Assembly (NCBI GenBank): GCA_041752235.1
Contig: JBGSHM010000023.1
Location: forward strand, 1 to 64,000
Direction of reading: 5' to 3'
DNA from: SpSt-398 sp041752235
GTDB lineage: Bacteria > Bacteroidota > Bacteroidia > Chitinophagales > Chitinophagaceae
DNA length: 64,000 nucleotides
The notes beneath the pieces are model-generated. The model ran no database searches and had not been told where the DNA came from. It saw only the letters and a program-made list of their open reading frames with translations. A program made the translations under genes and the position numbers. Below are positions 17,581-27,083 of this stretch, piece after piece; positions within the stretch are counted from its first letter, which is position 1; every line of letters starts with the position of its first letter.

Positions 17581-18102
17581 AAAATGACTATTGATGAAAT
17601 CTTAGATCTAGCTTAATTGAAGCGGCAAACAAATGGTTGATCACCGGCACCATATCGCTAAATGAAATAAATTCGTTGGCCATAGTTATTGGAAAGAAAA
17701 AGGCGCTGGCGGTTTTGATGATGCAATTCTGTTTATAGGTAATTGATAATTTCCGAAGAGTCAAATTCGTATATGTTCATTCGTGAGTTATTTTTAAAAC
17801 TAATTTAGTGGATCAAAAATCTTCTATACATTATTCATATCTCGCTTTCGAATACAGTACTTTCTACTCTGTTATTCGCTTTTCGTCTTGTAAACCCTGA
17901 ATACAAGTTGGATATTAAATTCCCGGTATTTACGATGATATTTCGATTTTGTTGCTCGCTCCTTTTGGCAACCAAAAAGCAAAAAAAAATCTTAAAAACC
18001 AACCCTTCCGATTTAATTATTATTGCTTTTCGGATTCTTATTCCCAATTAGATACTCTGGGAAAATAAATATGATAAATTGAAAATCAATGCATTACATA
18101 TT
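17581..18102. other. 520-bp AT-rich spacer with possible gene relic
   Basis: A short frame MTIDEILDLA starts at 17584 and stops. A second 40-codon frame in another phase follows from 17616 (WLITGTISLNEINSLA and onward) and also stops. Together they may be the remains of a gene broken by frameshift, but I recognise no family. The rest, up to the mnmE stop, is AT-rich without a plausible gene. This is the right boundary of the accessory island. Confidence 0.4.
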
Positions 18103-19473
18103 CTACTTCCCAATACAAAACTTCGAAAAAATATAATCCAACTGTTCCTCATTCGTCACTTCCCCGGTGATCTCACCGAGATAGTAGAGACAGCGGCGGA
18201 TGTCGAGGGCGAGGAGGTCGCCGGGAACATGGTTGTCGAGACCGGCAACGATATCGGACAGGGAGTCGTTTACCTGCTTGAGCGAGGCGTAATGACGGGC
18301 ATTGGTGACAATGGTGCTTTCGGTATTGACCGTGCCTTCAAGGACTTTGTCGACCAGCCTTTCTTTGAGGAGGTCTACATGTAAATGAGTGCGGGCAGAG
18401 ATATACAACACATGCTCGCCGGGAAACTTGGCCGAGGCCTTTTCCTCTCCCAGGGTATCTACTTTATTGCCTACGGCCAGGAATCGGGAATTGGCCTCCT
18501 GAATGGTGGCCAGCTCGGTGTGGAGGGTGGCAGCGGTTTCAGCGGATACATCAAACAGGTATAATACGAGATCGGCTGAGCGCATCTTCTCCCGGCTTTT
18601 CTCCACCCCCATGGTTTCAATGGTATCTACACTGTCGCGGATACCCGCGGTGTCAATGAGCCGGAACAGGATGCCATTGATATTGATGAGTTCTTCGATG
18701 GTGTCGCGGGTGGTACCGGCAATATCGCTTACGATCGCCCGGTTCTCATTGAGCAGGGTATTGAGCAGGGTGGATTTACCGGCATTGGGCTTGCCCACAA
18801 TGGCTACACTAACCCCGTTGCGGATGACATTCCCCAACTGAAAGGACTTTAGCAGGTCAGCGACCAATATCCGGGCTTTCTCGAGCAAGGCATAGAACTT
18901 GGTACGATCGGCAAACTCAACGTCTTCCTGCGAAAAATCAAGCTCTAATTCGATCAGGGCGGAAAATTGGAGCACCTGCTCCCGGAGATCCTTCAGGGCA
19001 TTGGAAAAACCACCCCGGATATGATGAAGGGCCGTATTGCGACTGGCCTCACTATTGGCGGCTATCAGATCGGCCACGGATTCGGCCTGGGCCAGGTCCA
19101 TCTTGCCTTTTAAGAAGGCACGCTGGGTGAATTCCCCGGGTTTGGCCAACCGGGCCCCCTGCCCCATCAGGGCCTGAATAACCTGCTCCTGTACAAAAGG
19201 AGATCCATGACAGGATATTTCTACCACATCCTCTCCTGTGTAGCTCCGGGGGCCTTTATACAGCGAAATCACGACTTCATCCAACAGGGTATCCCCGGTT
19301 TTTAAATAGCCTACATGGAGCGTATGCGTGGCCTGAGCCGATAAGTCCTTTGATGGAAATAACGCATTGACCATGGCAATAGCCTTCTCACCGCTTACCC
19401 GTAAAACGCCTATGGCACCAATTCCGGGAGGTGTGGCGAGGGCAAGGATGGTATCGTTCCAGGAGGTGGAGAT
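18103..19473 (-). CDS. mnmE: tRNA uridine-5-carboxymethylaminomethyl modification GTPase MnmE
   Basis: MnmE with MnmG installs the cmnm5 group on wobble U34 of certain tRNAs. The N-terminal THF-binding domain, the G domain (G1 GKPNAGKST, GTTRDT, G3 DTAGIR, G4 NKVD) and the C-terminal CIGK with the essential cysteine are all present. The first in-frame ATG is at 19374, but the frame upstream encodes the conserved family start NDTILALATPPGIGAIGVLR without any ATG, GTG or TTG before it. I place the start near two ATC codons at 19473-19476, giving about 456 residues, the usual size. The exact start codon is uncertain. Confidence 0.9.
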   Translation of the reverse strand: MSTSWNDTILALATPPGIGAIGVLRVSGEKAIAMVNALFPSKDLSAQATHTLHVGYLKTGDTLLDEVVISLYKGPRSYTGEDVVEISCHGSPFVQEQVIQALMGQGARLAKPGEFTQRAFLKGKMDLAQAESVADLIAANSEASRNTALHHIRGGFSNALKDLREQVLQFSALIELELDFSQEDVEFADRTKFYALLEKARILVADLLKSFQLGNVIRNGVSVAIVGKPNAGKSTLLNTLLNENRAIVSDIAGTTRDTIEELININGILFRLIDTAGIRDSVDTIETMGVEKSREKMRSADLVLYLFDVSAETAATLHTELATIQEANSRFLAVGNKVDTLGEEKASAKFPGEHVLYISARTHLHVDLLKERLVDKVLEGTVNTESTIVTNARHYASLKQVNDSLSDIVAGLDNHVPGDLLALDIRRCLYYLGEITGEVTNEEQLDYIFSKFCIGK

Positions 19474-19534
19474 GATCGGGGAATTTGGGAATGAAGGAAT
19501 TTGAAAATTTGATGATTTGAGAATGAATATGATA

Positions 19535-19542
19535 CAAAAGTA
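19535..19542 (-). promoter_or_regulatory. Bacteroidota -7 box before mnmE
   Basis: TACTTTTG on the minus strand fits the TAnnTTTG consensus. It would give a transcript beginning about 55 nt before the proposed non-AUG start of mnmE. It also lies well downstream of the only CTG/ATG-like codons further upstream, which argues against a much longer protein. Confidence 0.45.
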
Positions 19543-19549
19543 GGGATGA

Positions 19550-19591
19550 AATAAATAGAAAATGGCCAGATGAAATCAATTCATCTGGCCA
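19550..19591 (-). terminator. Rho-independent terminator after the exb-tonB operon
   Basis: A perfect 12-bp stem (TGGCCAGATGAA and its complement) at 19563-19591 with a 5-nt loop is followed on the minus strand by a T-rich run (TTTTCTATTTATTTC). It separates the tonB gene from the mnmE promoter. Confidence 0.75.
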
Positions 19592-19615
19592 TAATTATTT
19601 CAATCAAAAAAAATC

Positions 19616-19675
19616 TAATCCCTCAAATCAACAAATCCTCAAATCCTGAAATCCTCAAATCCTTAAATCCTGGTC
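19616..19675. repeat. Imperfect tandem repeat of a CTCAAATC-type word
   Basis: Seven or so degenerate copies of an octamer like CTCAAATC or CTGAAATC fill the space just after the tonB stop. Words of the opposite orientation (GATTTGAG, AATTTGA) occur at 19495-19530, so the two blocks could pair across the terminator. Confidence 0.6.
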
Positions 19676-20506
19676 TTACTGCTCCTCCACCACAAACGTA
19701 ATCGGCTGGCGGCGGTAGGCATTTACCTTACGTCCGTTCTGAACGGCAGGTTCCCAGGCTGGACCTTTTTTGATGATCTTAACGGCTTCGTCTTCCATTC
19801 CAAAACCGTGTTTGGACAGAGAGCGTACATCGCTGATATTTCCCTGTTTGTCCACGATAAACTGAACGGTTACGGTATAAGTGCCGGCGGGGGCTCCGTT
19901 ATCAACGGGAACGTTGGGATCGAGGTTTTTGCGGAGATAGTTGGCCCAGGCCCTTTCCCCACCGGGGAAGGAGGCTTCGATCTCTACTTTCTCAAATACC
20001 TTATTCTCGTCTTCGGGTTTCTTTTCTTCGATGATCTGTTTACCCTGGTCAATGACCGGAACGGCGATACCTTCATCTTTGATACCTTCCTGGTTCACGA
20101 TATCGATCTTGGTGTCTTCGAGTTTTTCCTGCTCCGGTGGAATATCTTCTTTCTTCACTTCCTCATCCTTAACAATTTTAGGAGGGGTGAATTTGGTCAT
20201 TTCCACTTTGGGGGGCTCCTTTACCGGGGGCGGGGGAGGCGGGGGCTCCACTTTCTTTTCTTCGGGTTCCTCGATCTTGGCCAGCTCCACAGGGTTGATT
20301 TTTACCTTCTCACTCCTGTTCTTTTTGATCTCACTGGCCAGCAAGGACCCACCCAGGGCGAGGATGGCGACCAGGGCTGTACTCAGGAGGGCGATAGTGA
20401 GGCGCTTCTTGTAGGTCTTGCGCAACTCATACGCCCCATAGGCCTTGTTTCTTCCTTCGAAGATCAGGTCCAGGAGGTCACTGGTCAATATTTTATTTAC
20501 GTCCAT
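19676..20506 (-). CDS. tonB: Energy transducer TonB (first system)
   Basis: The 276-residue protein has a cytoplasmic start with NKAYGAYELRKTYKKR, one membrane helix at about residues 32-52, a periplasmic Pro/Lys/Glu-rich spacer with a PPPPPPP run, and a C-terminal TonB domain from about residue 180 ending FVVEEQ. TonB transmits the proton-motive force from ExbB/ExbD to outer membrane receptors. It is the last gene of the exbB-exbD-exbD-tonB operon, 47 bp after the second exbD. Its C-terminal domain is strikingly similar to that at the end of the protein at 47210, including GGE(R/K)AW, KNL and the APxGTY segment. Confidence 0.95.
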   Translation of the reverse strand: MDVNKILTSDLLDLIFEGRNKAYGAYELRKTYKKRLTIALLSTALVAILALGGSLLASEIKKNRSEKVKINPVELAKIEEPEEKKVEPPPPPPPVKEPPKVEMTKFTPPKIVKDEEVKKEDIPPEQEKLEDTKIDIVNQEGIKDEGIAVPVIDQGKQIIEEKKPEDENKVFEKVEIEASFPGGERAWANYLRKNLDPNVPVDNGAPAGTYTVTVQFIVDKQGNISDVRSLSKHGFGMEDEAVKIIKKGPAWEPAVQNGRKVNAYRRQPITFVVEEQ

Positions 20507-20553
20507 TGTCTTGTTTTTGAATTAGATGCGATTCTTGTCTTTTTCCATAAAGG

Positions 20554-21201
20554 TTATTGTCCGACGGGAACCCCTTCGGTCCTGGCGATCAATTCCTGCT
20601 CTACGGGTGAAATATTCACGAGCGCAAAACGCTTGATATTGTTGATGGTCATCTCATCCAGGATATCCACGGTATTCTTGTAGGTAGATTCCTTATTGGG
20701 CTTGATTACCACGACCATATCGCCTTGTTTACACTCATCTTCAGCTTCGACACGGGTTTTTTCCCGGCCTCTGGCTTTGGATTCCGTAAGTTTTGTCTCC
20801 ACGCATTTGGGGTCATTCACGTAGCGGCTGATCACATCTTTCTTCTTGTTGATGATGATCTGACGTAGTTCGCTGAATTTAACCGATTTGAAGTTGGAGG
20901 CATCAGGAGCGAGTTCCCCTTCATAATAATAGGCGGTATTGTCCTTGGCCAGGAGGATGGTAAGGGCGCCAGATTGTTTGGCCTTATTCTGGTCTTCATC
21001 CTTATCTGTATCCTTAGGCATGAACAGGTCCATGGTCGAAGGGCTGCTCAGGGTGGTCGTAAAGATAAAGAAGGTGATCAGGAGGAAGCCAAGGTCCACC
21101 ATGGGTGTCATGTCGATACGGGTCGACATTTTCTTGGCCTTTTTTACTCCAGGTCCTTTTTTATGACCACTATCACCGCCACCGGTATCTAAACTTGCCA
21201 T
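20554..21201 (-). CDS. exbD: ExbD/TolR-type biopolymer transport protein (second copy)
   Basis: A 215-residue inner membrane protein with the ExbD core: a Lys-rich cytoplasmic start, the membrane helix with conserved aspartate in DMTPMVDLGFLLITFFIF at residues 31-48, and a periplasmic domain. The periplasmic part holds an insertion rich in charged residues and cysteines (about 105-155) not seen in short proteobacterial ExbD. It forms the proton channel with ExbB. It lies between the other exbD (29 bp upstream) and tonB; two dissimilar ExbD copies are usual in this phylum. Confidence 0.93.
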   Translation of the reverse strand: MASLDTGGGDSGHKKGPGVKKAKKMSTRIDMTPMVDLGFLLITFFIFTTTLSSPSTMDLFMPKDTDKDEDQNKAKQSGALTILLAKDNTAYYYEGELAPDASNFKSVKFSELRQIIINKKKDVISRYVNDPKCVETKLTESKARGREKTRVEAEDECKQGDMVVVIKPNKESTYKNTVDILDEMTINNIKRFALVNISPVEQELIARTEGVPVGQ

Positions 21202-21230
21202 AAAATCTGTTTATAAGTTATAATTACTAT

Positions 21231-21902
21231 TTATTTTTTGGGTTCACCCAAAATCGCCTTGTTCAACCGGTCGCGGTCCGTTCCGGAGGGTACTCCTTCA
21301 GGTGTAGTAACCAGATTGAACTTGTAAATATCATTCTTCTTAAAGGCGTTGAGCACCTGGTCGAAGACGGGATATTTGGTGTTGTTGTCTCCTTTGATCA
21401 GGTAGTTGGTCTTTTTTCCGGCCATGACGCTTACGGCATCACGGATCCAGAAATAAAGTTCGCCACCTAAGGAGTCATTCACCGGGATGCCTGGCATCGT
21501 CACCCGCTTCATTTCTTCATCGCCTAAAGCGAGGTAGCTTTTAAGCTGGGCGATTGGCATTCCCACGGCCGAGACTTTGTTTCTGAACTTGATCATTTCT
21601 TCTTGGGTCAGTCCCAGGTTACGGGTGGTGTTCATATTACTGATCACATCGTATTTGAGCTGGGGGCTGGCCTGGACCAACATTTCGAAGAAAACACGTC
21701 CGGCGCTGTCCACGGAGACCAGAACGGCATCATTATCAGGCAACAATTCAGTCGACACGGAATTGGGCGTAGTGATCTCGGCCGCTTCCGCCGGCTTGAA
21801 TTTGGTCGCCATGATGAAGAAGGTAAGGATCAGGAAGGCCACGTCCACAAAGGGGGTCATGTCCACATCCGTACTCTTCTTTGGTATCTTAACACTTGGC
21901 AT
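21231..21902 (-). CDS. exbD: ExbD/TolR-type biopolymer transport protein (first copy)
   Basis: The 223-residue protein has the ExbD helix DMTPFVDVAFLILTFFIM at residues 14-31 with the conserved Asp at the start of the membrane segment, followed by a periplasmic domain of about 190 residues. It is more divergent from its neighbour than a recent duplicate would be, so the two probably form a heteromeric ExbD pair. It starts 63 bp after exbB and precedes the second exbD on the same strand. Confidence 0.93.
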   Translation of the reverse strand: MPSVKIPKKSTDVDMTPFVDVAFLILTFFIMATKFKPAEAAEITTPNSVSTELLPDNDAVLVSVDSAGRVFFEMLVQASPQLKYDVISNMNTTRNLGLTQEEMIKFRNKVSAVGMPIAQLKSYLALGDEEMKRVTMPGIPVNDSLGGELYFWIRDAVSVMAGKKTNYLIKGDNNTKYPVFDQVLNAFKKNDIYKFNLVTTPEGVPSGTDRDRLNKAILGEPKK

Positions 21903-21965
21903 GTTTCAAACATTTAATAATTGAGATTCAAATTTTACCTTTTTCCATAATCCGGATCCCTGAAA

Positions 21966-22835
21966 TTATTTGTACAGGGAAGCGAAGCTCTGGGTCAGCG
22001 TAAAGCCTGATTCGTCAATGCCGTAAGTGATAGAATCGATCTTGGTAGTGAAGATGTTATACATGATCATCGCCAGGGCCGAAGTACCGATACCGAGGGC
22101 GGTATTATACAGGGCTTCCGAGATACCGATGGCCAGGGCTGCGGCATTGGAACCACCACCACCACCGTCATCAGAACCGAGGGCGGAGAAGGATTTGATC
22201 ATACCAATTACCGTACCCAACAGGGCGATCAGGGTACCTACCGAAGTGATCGTAGAAAGGAACACCAGGTTCTTTTGGAGCATGGGCAATTCGAGGGCCG
22301 TAGCTTCTTCTACTTCCTTCTGAATGGCCAATACTTTTTGTTCGGTGTCCAATTCGCTATTCACCGTCATTTCTTTGTAACGACGGAGACCAGCGCGCAT
22401 CACATTCGCTACGGAACCGCGTTGTTTGTCGCACTCAGAAAGAGCGGCTTCCACATTGCGGTTGGCCAGGTGATACTGTACTTTACGGATAAAGTCGGCA
22501 ATAGAGCCGCTACCCAATGCTTTACGAATGGTCAGCAAACGTTCGATGGAGAAAACGACTACCATCAGGAACATCCCGATCAGCAGAGGAACGATGATAC
22601 CACCCTCATAGATACGGTGCAGGGCGTTCTTGGGTTCTTTGTGCTCGGGCCAGAATCCACCTTCTTTGTCGGGGATCCCAAATCCACTATCAGCGCCGAG
22701 TACAAAACGCCAAAAAGCGTAACCAGCAATAATACATAGAATGGGGGCAAGCCAGGAAATCGCATTCGAGCTTTTTTTCACTTGCACAGATGTCGCCTTA
22801 ACTGTAGCTGCGGCAGTCGGTTTTGTGTCAGCCAT
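21966..22835 (-). CDS. exbB: MotA/TolQ/ExbB proton channel protein
   Basis: The 289-residue protein has an N-terminal membrane helix at about residues 28-46, a second near 80-98, and the paired C-terminal helices of the MotA/TolQ/ExbB fold with TSVGTLIALLGTVIGMIKSF and ALYNTALGIGTSALAMI. The latter segments line the proton path. A 24-residue Ala/Thr-rich cytoplasmic start and the extra helix are typical of Bacteroidota ExbB. It is first in the operon; the 219-bp spacer upstream is AT-rich and should hold the promoter. Confidence 0.95.
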   Translation of the reverse strand: MADTKPTAAATVKATSVQVKKSSNAISWLAPILCIIAGYAFWRFVLGADSGFGIPDKEGGFWPEHKEPKNALHRIYEGGIIVPLLIGMFLMVVVFSIERLLTIRKALGSGSIADFIRKVQYHLANRNVEAALSECDKQRGSVANVMRAGLRRYKEMTVNSELDTEQKVLAIQKEVEEATALELPMLQKNLVFLSTITSVGTLIALLGTVIGMIKSFSALGSDDGGGGGSNAAALAIGISEALYNTALGIGTSALAMIMYNIFTTKIDSITYGIDESGFTLTQSFASLYK

Positions 22836-23054
22836 GATCTTTGTTTTTAATTTTTAAGTTTAGAGAATTCAGTCCAGAATAAAGAGGTACAATTCTACTG
22901 AAAAAAGTTAATTACAAATTGGTACCTATTGGTTTTTTTTAAACAGGTGGTCAAGTTAATGATTTTTTAATAGGAAACAACTCTTTGCGTCAGAAAATAA
23001 CCTGAGTTTGATCAGTGAATTACAGCCTTTTATGAGGAAAAAATAACCTAACAC

Positions 23055-24329
23055 CTATTCGTATCGGAGGGCTTCGATGGGATTGAGTTTCCCGGCTTTG
23101 AGCGCAGGATAGAGACCTGCAAGGAGTCCGACAAGGCTGCAAATGCCAATACCGAGCCCTACCCATTGCCAGGGCACCACAAATCCGGTGTTGAAAACAG
23201 TAGCAGCAAGGTTGCCTAATAAAATGCCCAGTACGATCCCAAACAGTGCACCGAGTAAGCTGATCAGAATGGCTTCGAGGAGGAATTGAATACGAACAGA
23301 ACTGCTTTTGCCACCAATGGCCTTTACGAGCCCAACTTCTTTTGTTCTCTCCGTCACGGACACAAGCATGATGTTCATCAGGCCAATGGCCGCCCCGATG
23401 AGTGTGATCAAACCGATGACCGTTGCAGATATGGTTAAAAAGCCAAGACTATTGATGGCTTTCTCCGCCACGCTATCATTGCGGTCGATCACAAAATTAT
23501 TTCCTTCTGTAGTAGTGAGTTTGCGCACGGCCCGGAATACTCCTTCTGATTCGCCCATGGCTTCCTCGACCTGATTCACCTGATCGGTCATAATGGCGAG
23601 GGTATAAGAGAACCCGGAATTGAATTGCTTTTTGGAATTGATATACCCGGTTATGAAAACATTGTCACGGCTAAATCCAAAGGAAGACCCCCGGCTGGCC
23701 AGTACACCCAATACCCGATATGGGATATTATTCATGCGCACAATCGCATTTACTGCCTTCTCCGGTTTTCCCTTGAAAAGATTATTCGCTACATCATGCC
23801 CTACGATACAGACATAGCGCCCACTGTTAACATCCTGGATGCTCATGTTTCGACCGGCCAATAATTTAAACCCGTTTAGCGCGAGGTAATTTTCATCGGC
23901 ACCGAATACAAAAACATTGGGGCTGGTTTTTTTTGACTCAAAGGAGACGAGCGCGTTTCGCTGGGCAAAGGCAGAAATGCCCACGGTTGCAGGAAACTTG
24001 AAATGCTGTTTAAAAAGTTCGGCTTCTTCCTTGGTAATGATGCGGCCGATACTTGATTTCTTTTCTTTCTTCTGTCCTTTCTTTTCTTTCTGGATCTCAT
24101 TTCCACCACCACCAAAGCGAATATTTCGCTCCCTGTAACGAATGGTAAATCCATTTGCGCCCATGGTCGAAAAACTCTCTGTGAGTTTTTGGTTCATGGC
24201 TTTTATCGCAGTGATAATCCCGATAAGCGCCATGATCCCGACCGCGATGATCGCCACCGTGATACCGGTACGCAGCTTATTGCCTCGTACGGAACGCCAG
24301 GAGAGGGATAATATATCGCGGATGACCAT
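23055..24329 (-). CDS. MacB/FtsX-type ABC transporter permease
   Basis: This 424-residue permease has one N-terminal membrane helix (after SLSWRSVRGNKLRTGIT), a periplasmic MacB-like domain and three C-terminal helices with the FtsX signature ERTKEVGLVKAIGGKSSSVRIQFLLEA. Such permeases work in lipoprotein release, peptide export or drug export with a separate ATPase, which is not next to it here. I start at ATG 24329 (MVIRDILSLSW); an in-frame ATG at 24404 would add 25 residues that translate a hairpin repeat and are not family-like. Confidence 0.9.
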   Translation of the reverse strand: MVIRDILSLSWRSVRGNKLRTGITVAIIAVGIMALIGIITAIKAMNQKLTESFSTMGANGFTIRYRERNIRFGGGGNEIQKEKKGQKKEKKSSIGRIITKEEAELFKQHFKFPATVGISAFAQRNALVSFESKKTSPNVFVFGADENYLALNGFKLLAGRNMSIQDVNSGRYVCIVGHDVANNLFKGKPEKAVNAIVRMNNIPYRVLGVLASRGSSFGFSRDNVFITGYINSKKQFNSGFSYTLAIMTDQVNQVEEAMGESEGVFRAVRKLTTTEGNNFVIDRNDSVAEKAINSLGFLTISATVIGLITLIGAAIGLMNIMLVSVTERTKEVGLVKAIGGKSSSVRIQFLLEAILISLLGALFGIVLGILLGNLAATVFNTGFVVPWQWVGLGIGICSLVGLLAGLYPALKAGKLNPIEALRYE

Positions 24330-24357
24330 GGTGTAAAGGTAGGAAATTGGGAGGATA

Positions 24358-24419
24358 GATGTTGGATGATGGATGTTGGGTGACAGAAGACCGTCATCCA
24401 ACATCCATCATCTAACATC
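24358..24419. repeat. Hairpin of GATGTTGG-type words
   Basis: Two 26-nt arms (24358-24383 and 24394-24419) pair with two mismatches. Each arm is built from iterated words such as GATGTTGG and GATGATGG. It lies directly downstream of the metalloprotease stop and upstream of the permease start, so it may terminate or stabilise the metalloprotease transcript. Confidence 0.75.
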
Positions 24420-24428
24420 CATCATCTA

Positions 24429-26969
24429 CTATTTCGGATCAAGGGCCTCATCGATCCTCGATACCAGGTCCTGCAAATGATAGCGGGTCATGGAATCAGG
24501 ATTGGAAGAAGCACCGGCACGGGCTTCGCTGCGCAATTGCGACAGATGGGCCCGAACAACACTCTTGATGTCCGATTTGTCAATGGAGGATCCACCTAAT
24601 TGAATACCCAGACCTCCAATATTGATAGCTGGCGATGCAGGCGGGTTGATCAGGTTGCTCAACTGGGCCACATAGGATTTCTGCAGGTTTCTGCGATAGA
24701 TATCCACGGGTTTGTTGCCAGCGAGTTCGCTGAAAATACCTTTCTTCAGGTCACCCAGCAGATCGGTGATGCGGTAAGCGGCTGTTCCGAGATTGGATTC
24801 AGCCTCTACCAGTTTAGTTAGCGTACCACTGCTCAGAAGGGAGCGCAAGGTATTATCCTGGATGCCACCAATCACTGTAAGCCTGGATTGACCGGTACGA
24901 GCGAATATATCTTTATTGATCAACCATGTTGGGGTGGTAAACAATTGCTGGTTGAGGAAACTCACAGCGCTTTGCTGATTGGCCTTGGGTACGATCTCGT
25001 ACACGCCCCCTGTTTCCTCCACAGTTTTTGGTGTGCGGTAAACACCCCCAACATGACGGGATACATGGCCCATATAGCGATTGAACTGACCACTCACCTG
25101 AGAATACATATTGCGCAGGTTGCTGTAATCCTCATTGGGTTCTTTGGTCCACTCTGCCAATTGAGGAATGATACGCTGCAGGTTCTTGATACCATACTGA
25201 CTGGCTTTGATATTATCACTGCTCAGGTCTTCCGACTGACTGCGCGGATCATCGCGATTGGCTTCCCCATCACCCCACCATAGACGGCGGTTCTTGAGTT
25301 TTTCGATCACCCAGTTGTTTACATGGGTTTTCTCGGCCTCGGGACTGGTGTATTGAGGGAAACGACGATAGCCCCATTCAATGGCCCACTGATCGTAATC
25401 ACCGATCTTGGGGAACATACCTGCACGGGAGATATTGTCTTCGGGTTGGGCTACATAGTTGAACCGGGCATAGTCCATGATCGAAGGGGTATGGCCATTC
25501 GCTTCTACCCACGCTTTGTTCCGGAGGTTCTCTACGGGCACGGTGGAACTGGAACCAAAGTTATGACGGAGACCAAGGGTATGTCCCACTTCATGGGATG
25601 AAACAAAACGGATGAGTTCACCCATCAGTTCATCATCAAAATTCATTTTGCGGGCACCGGCATCACTCATGGAGGCCTGTACCATATACCAGTCATGCAC
25701 CAATTGCATTACGTTGTGGTACCAGTTGATATGGCTTTCCATGATCTCGCCACTACGTGGGTCGGCAATACTGGGGCCGCTGGCATTAGGGATGGCCGAT
25801 GATTTATAAACGATCGCCGAATTGCGGGCATCATCCAGGCTCCAGGTGCTGTCTTCTTCCCATGTCGGGGCACGTTTGGCCATGATGGCATTCTTGAAAC
25901 CGGCTTTCTCAAAAGCGATCTTCCAGTCATTCACACCCTGCATCAGATAAGGTACCCATTTTTCAGGCGTAGCAGGATCAATGTAATAGATAATGGGTTT
26001 CTTGGGTTCAACCAATTCACCGTGCTTGTATTTCTCCATGTCTTCTTCTTTGGGTTCCAGACGCCATCTTTTGGCCAGGCGAATGGATTTTACTCCCTGG
26101 GGATTGGCATCAAAATCGGTATACCCGACGGTGAAATAACCAACCCGGTCATCATAATGACGGGATTGCATGGGAACCTCGGGCAAAATGACCATGGAGC
26201 TATTCAGTTCTACCGTCAGGTTGCCGGTAGGAGCAGCGCCGCCAGCCGCGCCAGGTGACGGAGCACGGCCATAGGTTTTCACCGTTCTGATCTCCACATT
26301 AATGGGATAAGAACGCATGGAAACGATGTAGGATTTATCGGCTTGCATGCCGCCGATCGCCAAGGCTCTTTTCAATCCGCTATTAAAATAAAGTACTTCA
26401 TTGTCACTGGCGACAAAGCTGGTGACATCGATAACCGTACTGGCTGAATCCTTTCCAAAGGCCTTTACCTCAAAAGAGGCAACAATAGGCTGTACATTGG
26501 AATTGGAAACAGAACGGAACATGGGTGAAGTAGAATCCTTTGAATATTCAGCATAGGAAATTTCGCGCAGGAACACTTTATCCTCTGGTCCTTTTTCAAA
26601 CCGTACTACATTCTCGCCGATCTGGTCGCCGCCATAGCCAAAGAATCCACCGGCACGCATTTCAGCGGCGGCTTTGGATAACCGGTTTACCACCAGGATA
26701 TCCCGGCCAAGGAGGGAATTGGGCACTTCGAAATAATATTTGTCTTCTACTTTGTGCACCGTGAACAAACCTTCATCAGATACCGCTTTGGCAGTAATGA
26801 CTTCCTTATAAGGTTTGGGTCCGGTAGCAGGCCGCGCAGGTGGAGCAGGTCTCTTGGTGGAGTCCGAAACAGCCGGCGCAGCAGGCGGATTGCCTGTACG
26901 ACGCTGTCCAAACATGGAAAAAGACAACAAGGTGATCCCTGCCGCCAGTATCAGTTTTTTGTGGTTCAT
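24429..26969 (-). CDS. Secreted zinc-dependent metalloprotease
   Basis: The 846-residue protein has a signal peptide (hydrophobic residues 6-20, FGQ), a Pro-rich linker to about residue 55, and a beta-rich N-terminal region of the DUF5117/5118 type. The metzincin-like zinc motif HEVGHTLGLRHNF is at 459-471, with His459, His463 and His469 as ligands and Glu460 as catalyst. The C-terminal part is helical. Bacteroidota carry many such proteins, probably exported to the periplasm or surface for protein or peptide degradation; the substrate is unknown. No T9SS sorting domain is visible at its end. Confidence 0.9.
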   Translation of the reverse strand: MNHKKLILAAGITLLSFSMFGQRRTGNPPAAPAVSDSTKRPAPPARPATGPKPYKEVITAKAVSDEGLFTVHKVEDKYYFEVPNSLLGRDILVVNRLSKAAAEMRAGGFFGYGGDQIGENVVRFEKGPEDKVFLREISYAEYSKDSTSPMFRSVSNSNVQPIVASFEVKAFGKDSASTVIDVTSFVASDNEVLYFNSGLKRALAIGGMQADKSYIVSMRSYPINVEIRTVKTYGRAPSPGAAGGAAPTGNLTVELNSSMVILPEVPMQSRHYDDRVGYFTVGYTDFDANPQGVKSIRLAKRWRLEPKEEDMEKYKHGELVEPKKPIIYYIDPATPEKWVPYLMQGVNDWKIAFEKAGFKNAIMAKRAPTWEEDSTWSLDDARNSAIVYKSSAIPNASGPSIADPRSGEIMESHINWYHNVMQLVHDWYMVQASMSDAGARKMNFDDELMGELIRFVSSHEVGHTLGLRHNFGSSSTVPVENLRNKAWVEANGHTPSIMDYARFNYVAQPEDNISRAGMFPKIGDYDQWAIEWGYRRFPQYTSPEAEKTHVNNWVIEKLKNRRLWWGDGEANRDDPRSQSEDLSSDNIKASQYGIKNLQRIIPQLAEWTKEPNEDYSNLRNMYSQVSGQFNRYMGHVSRHVGGVYRTPKTVEETGGVYEIVPKANQQSAVSFLNQQLFTTPTWLINKDIFARTGQSRLTVIGGIQDNTLRSLLSSGTLTKLVEAESNLGTAAYRITDLLGDLKKGIFSELAGNKPVDIYRRNLQKSYVAQLSNLINPPASPAINIGGLGIQLGGSSIDKSDIKSVVRAHLSQLRSEARAGASSNPDSMTRYHLQDLVSRIDEALDPK

Positions 26970-27083
26970 GTGTTTAAGTTTTGGAAAAAAGGTTATTGAC
27001 GAATATACTGGAATAAGTATTCACTCGCCCTTTAGGGGGCTGTTTTCTTGATGAGAATAGAATAGGATGGATTAGCGGCAAAA

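Noticed and set aside
17835..18047. 70-codon minus-strand frame in the island's right spacer
   Set aside because: Low-complexity, AT-rich, no family match, and no promoter or neighbour support.
19808..20683. Long plus-strand open frames opposite tonB and exbD (291 and 157 codons)
   Set aside because: They are antisense to clearly conserved TonB and ExbD genes, have biased Phe/Gly or Ser-rich composition and no recognisable domains.
22275..22739. 154-codon plus-strand frame opposite exbB
   Set aside because: Antisense to exbB with no start context or family resemblance.
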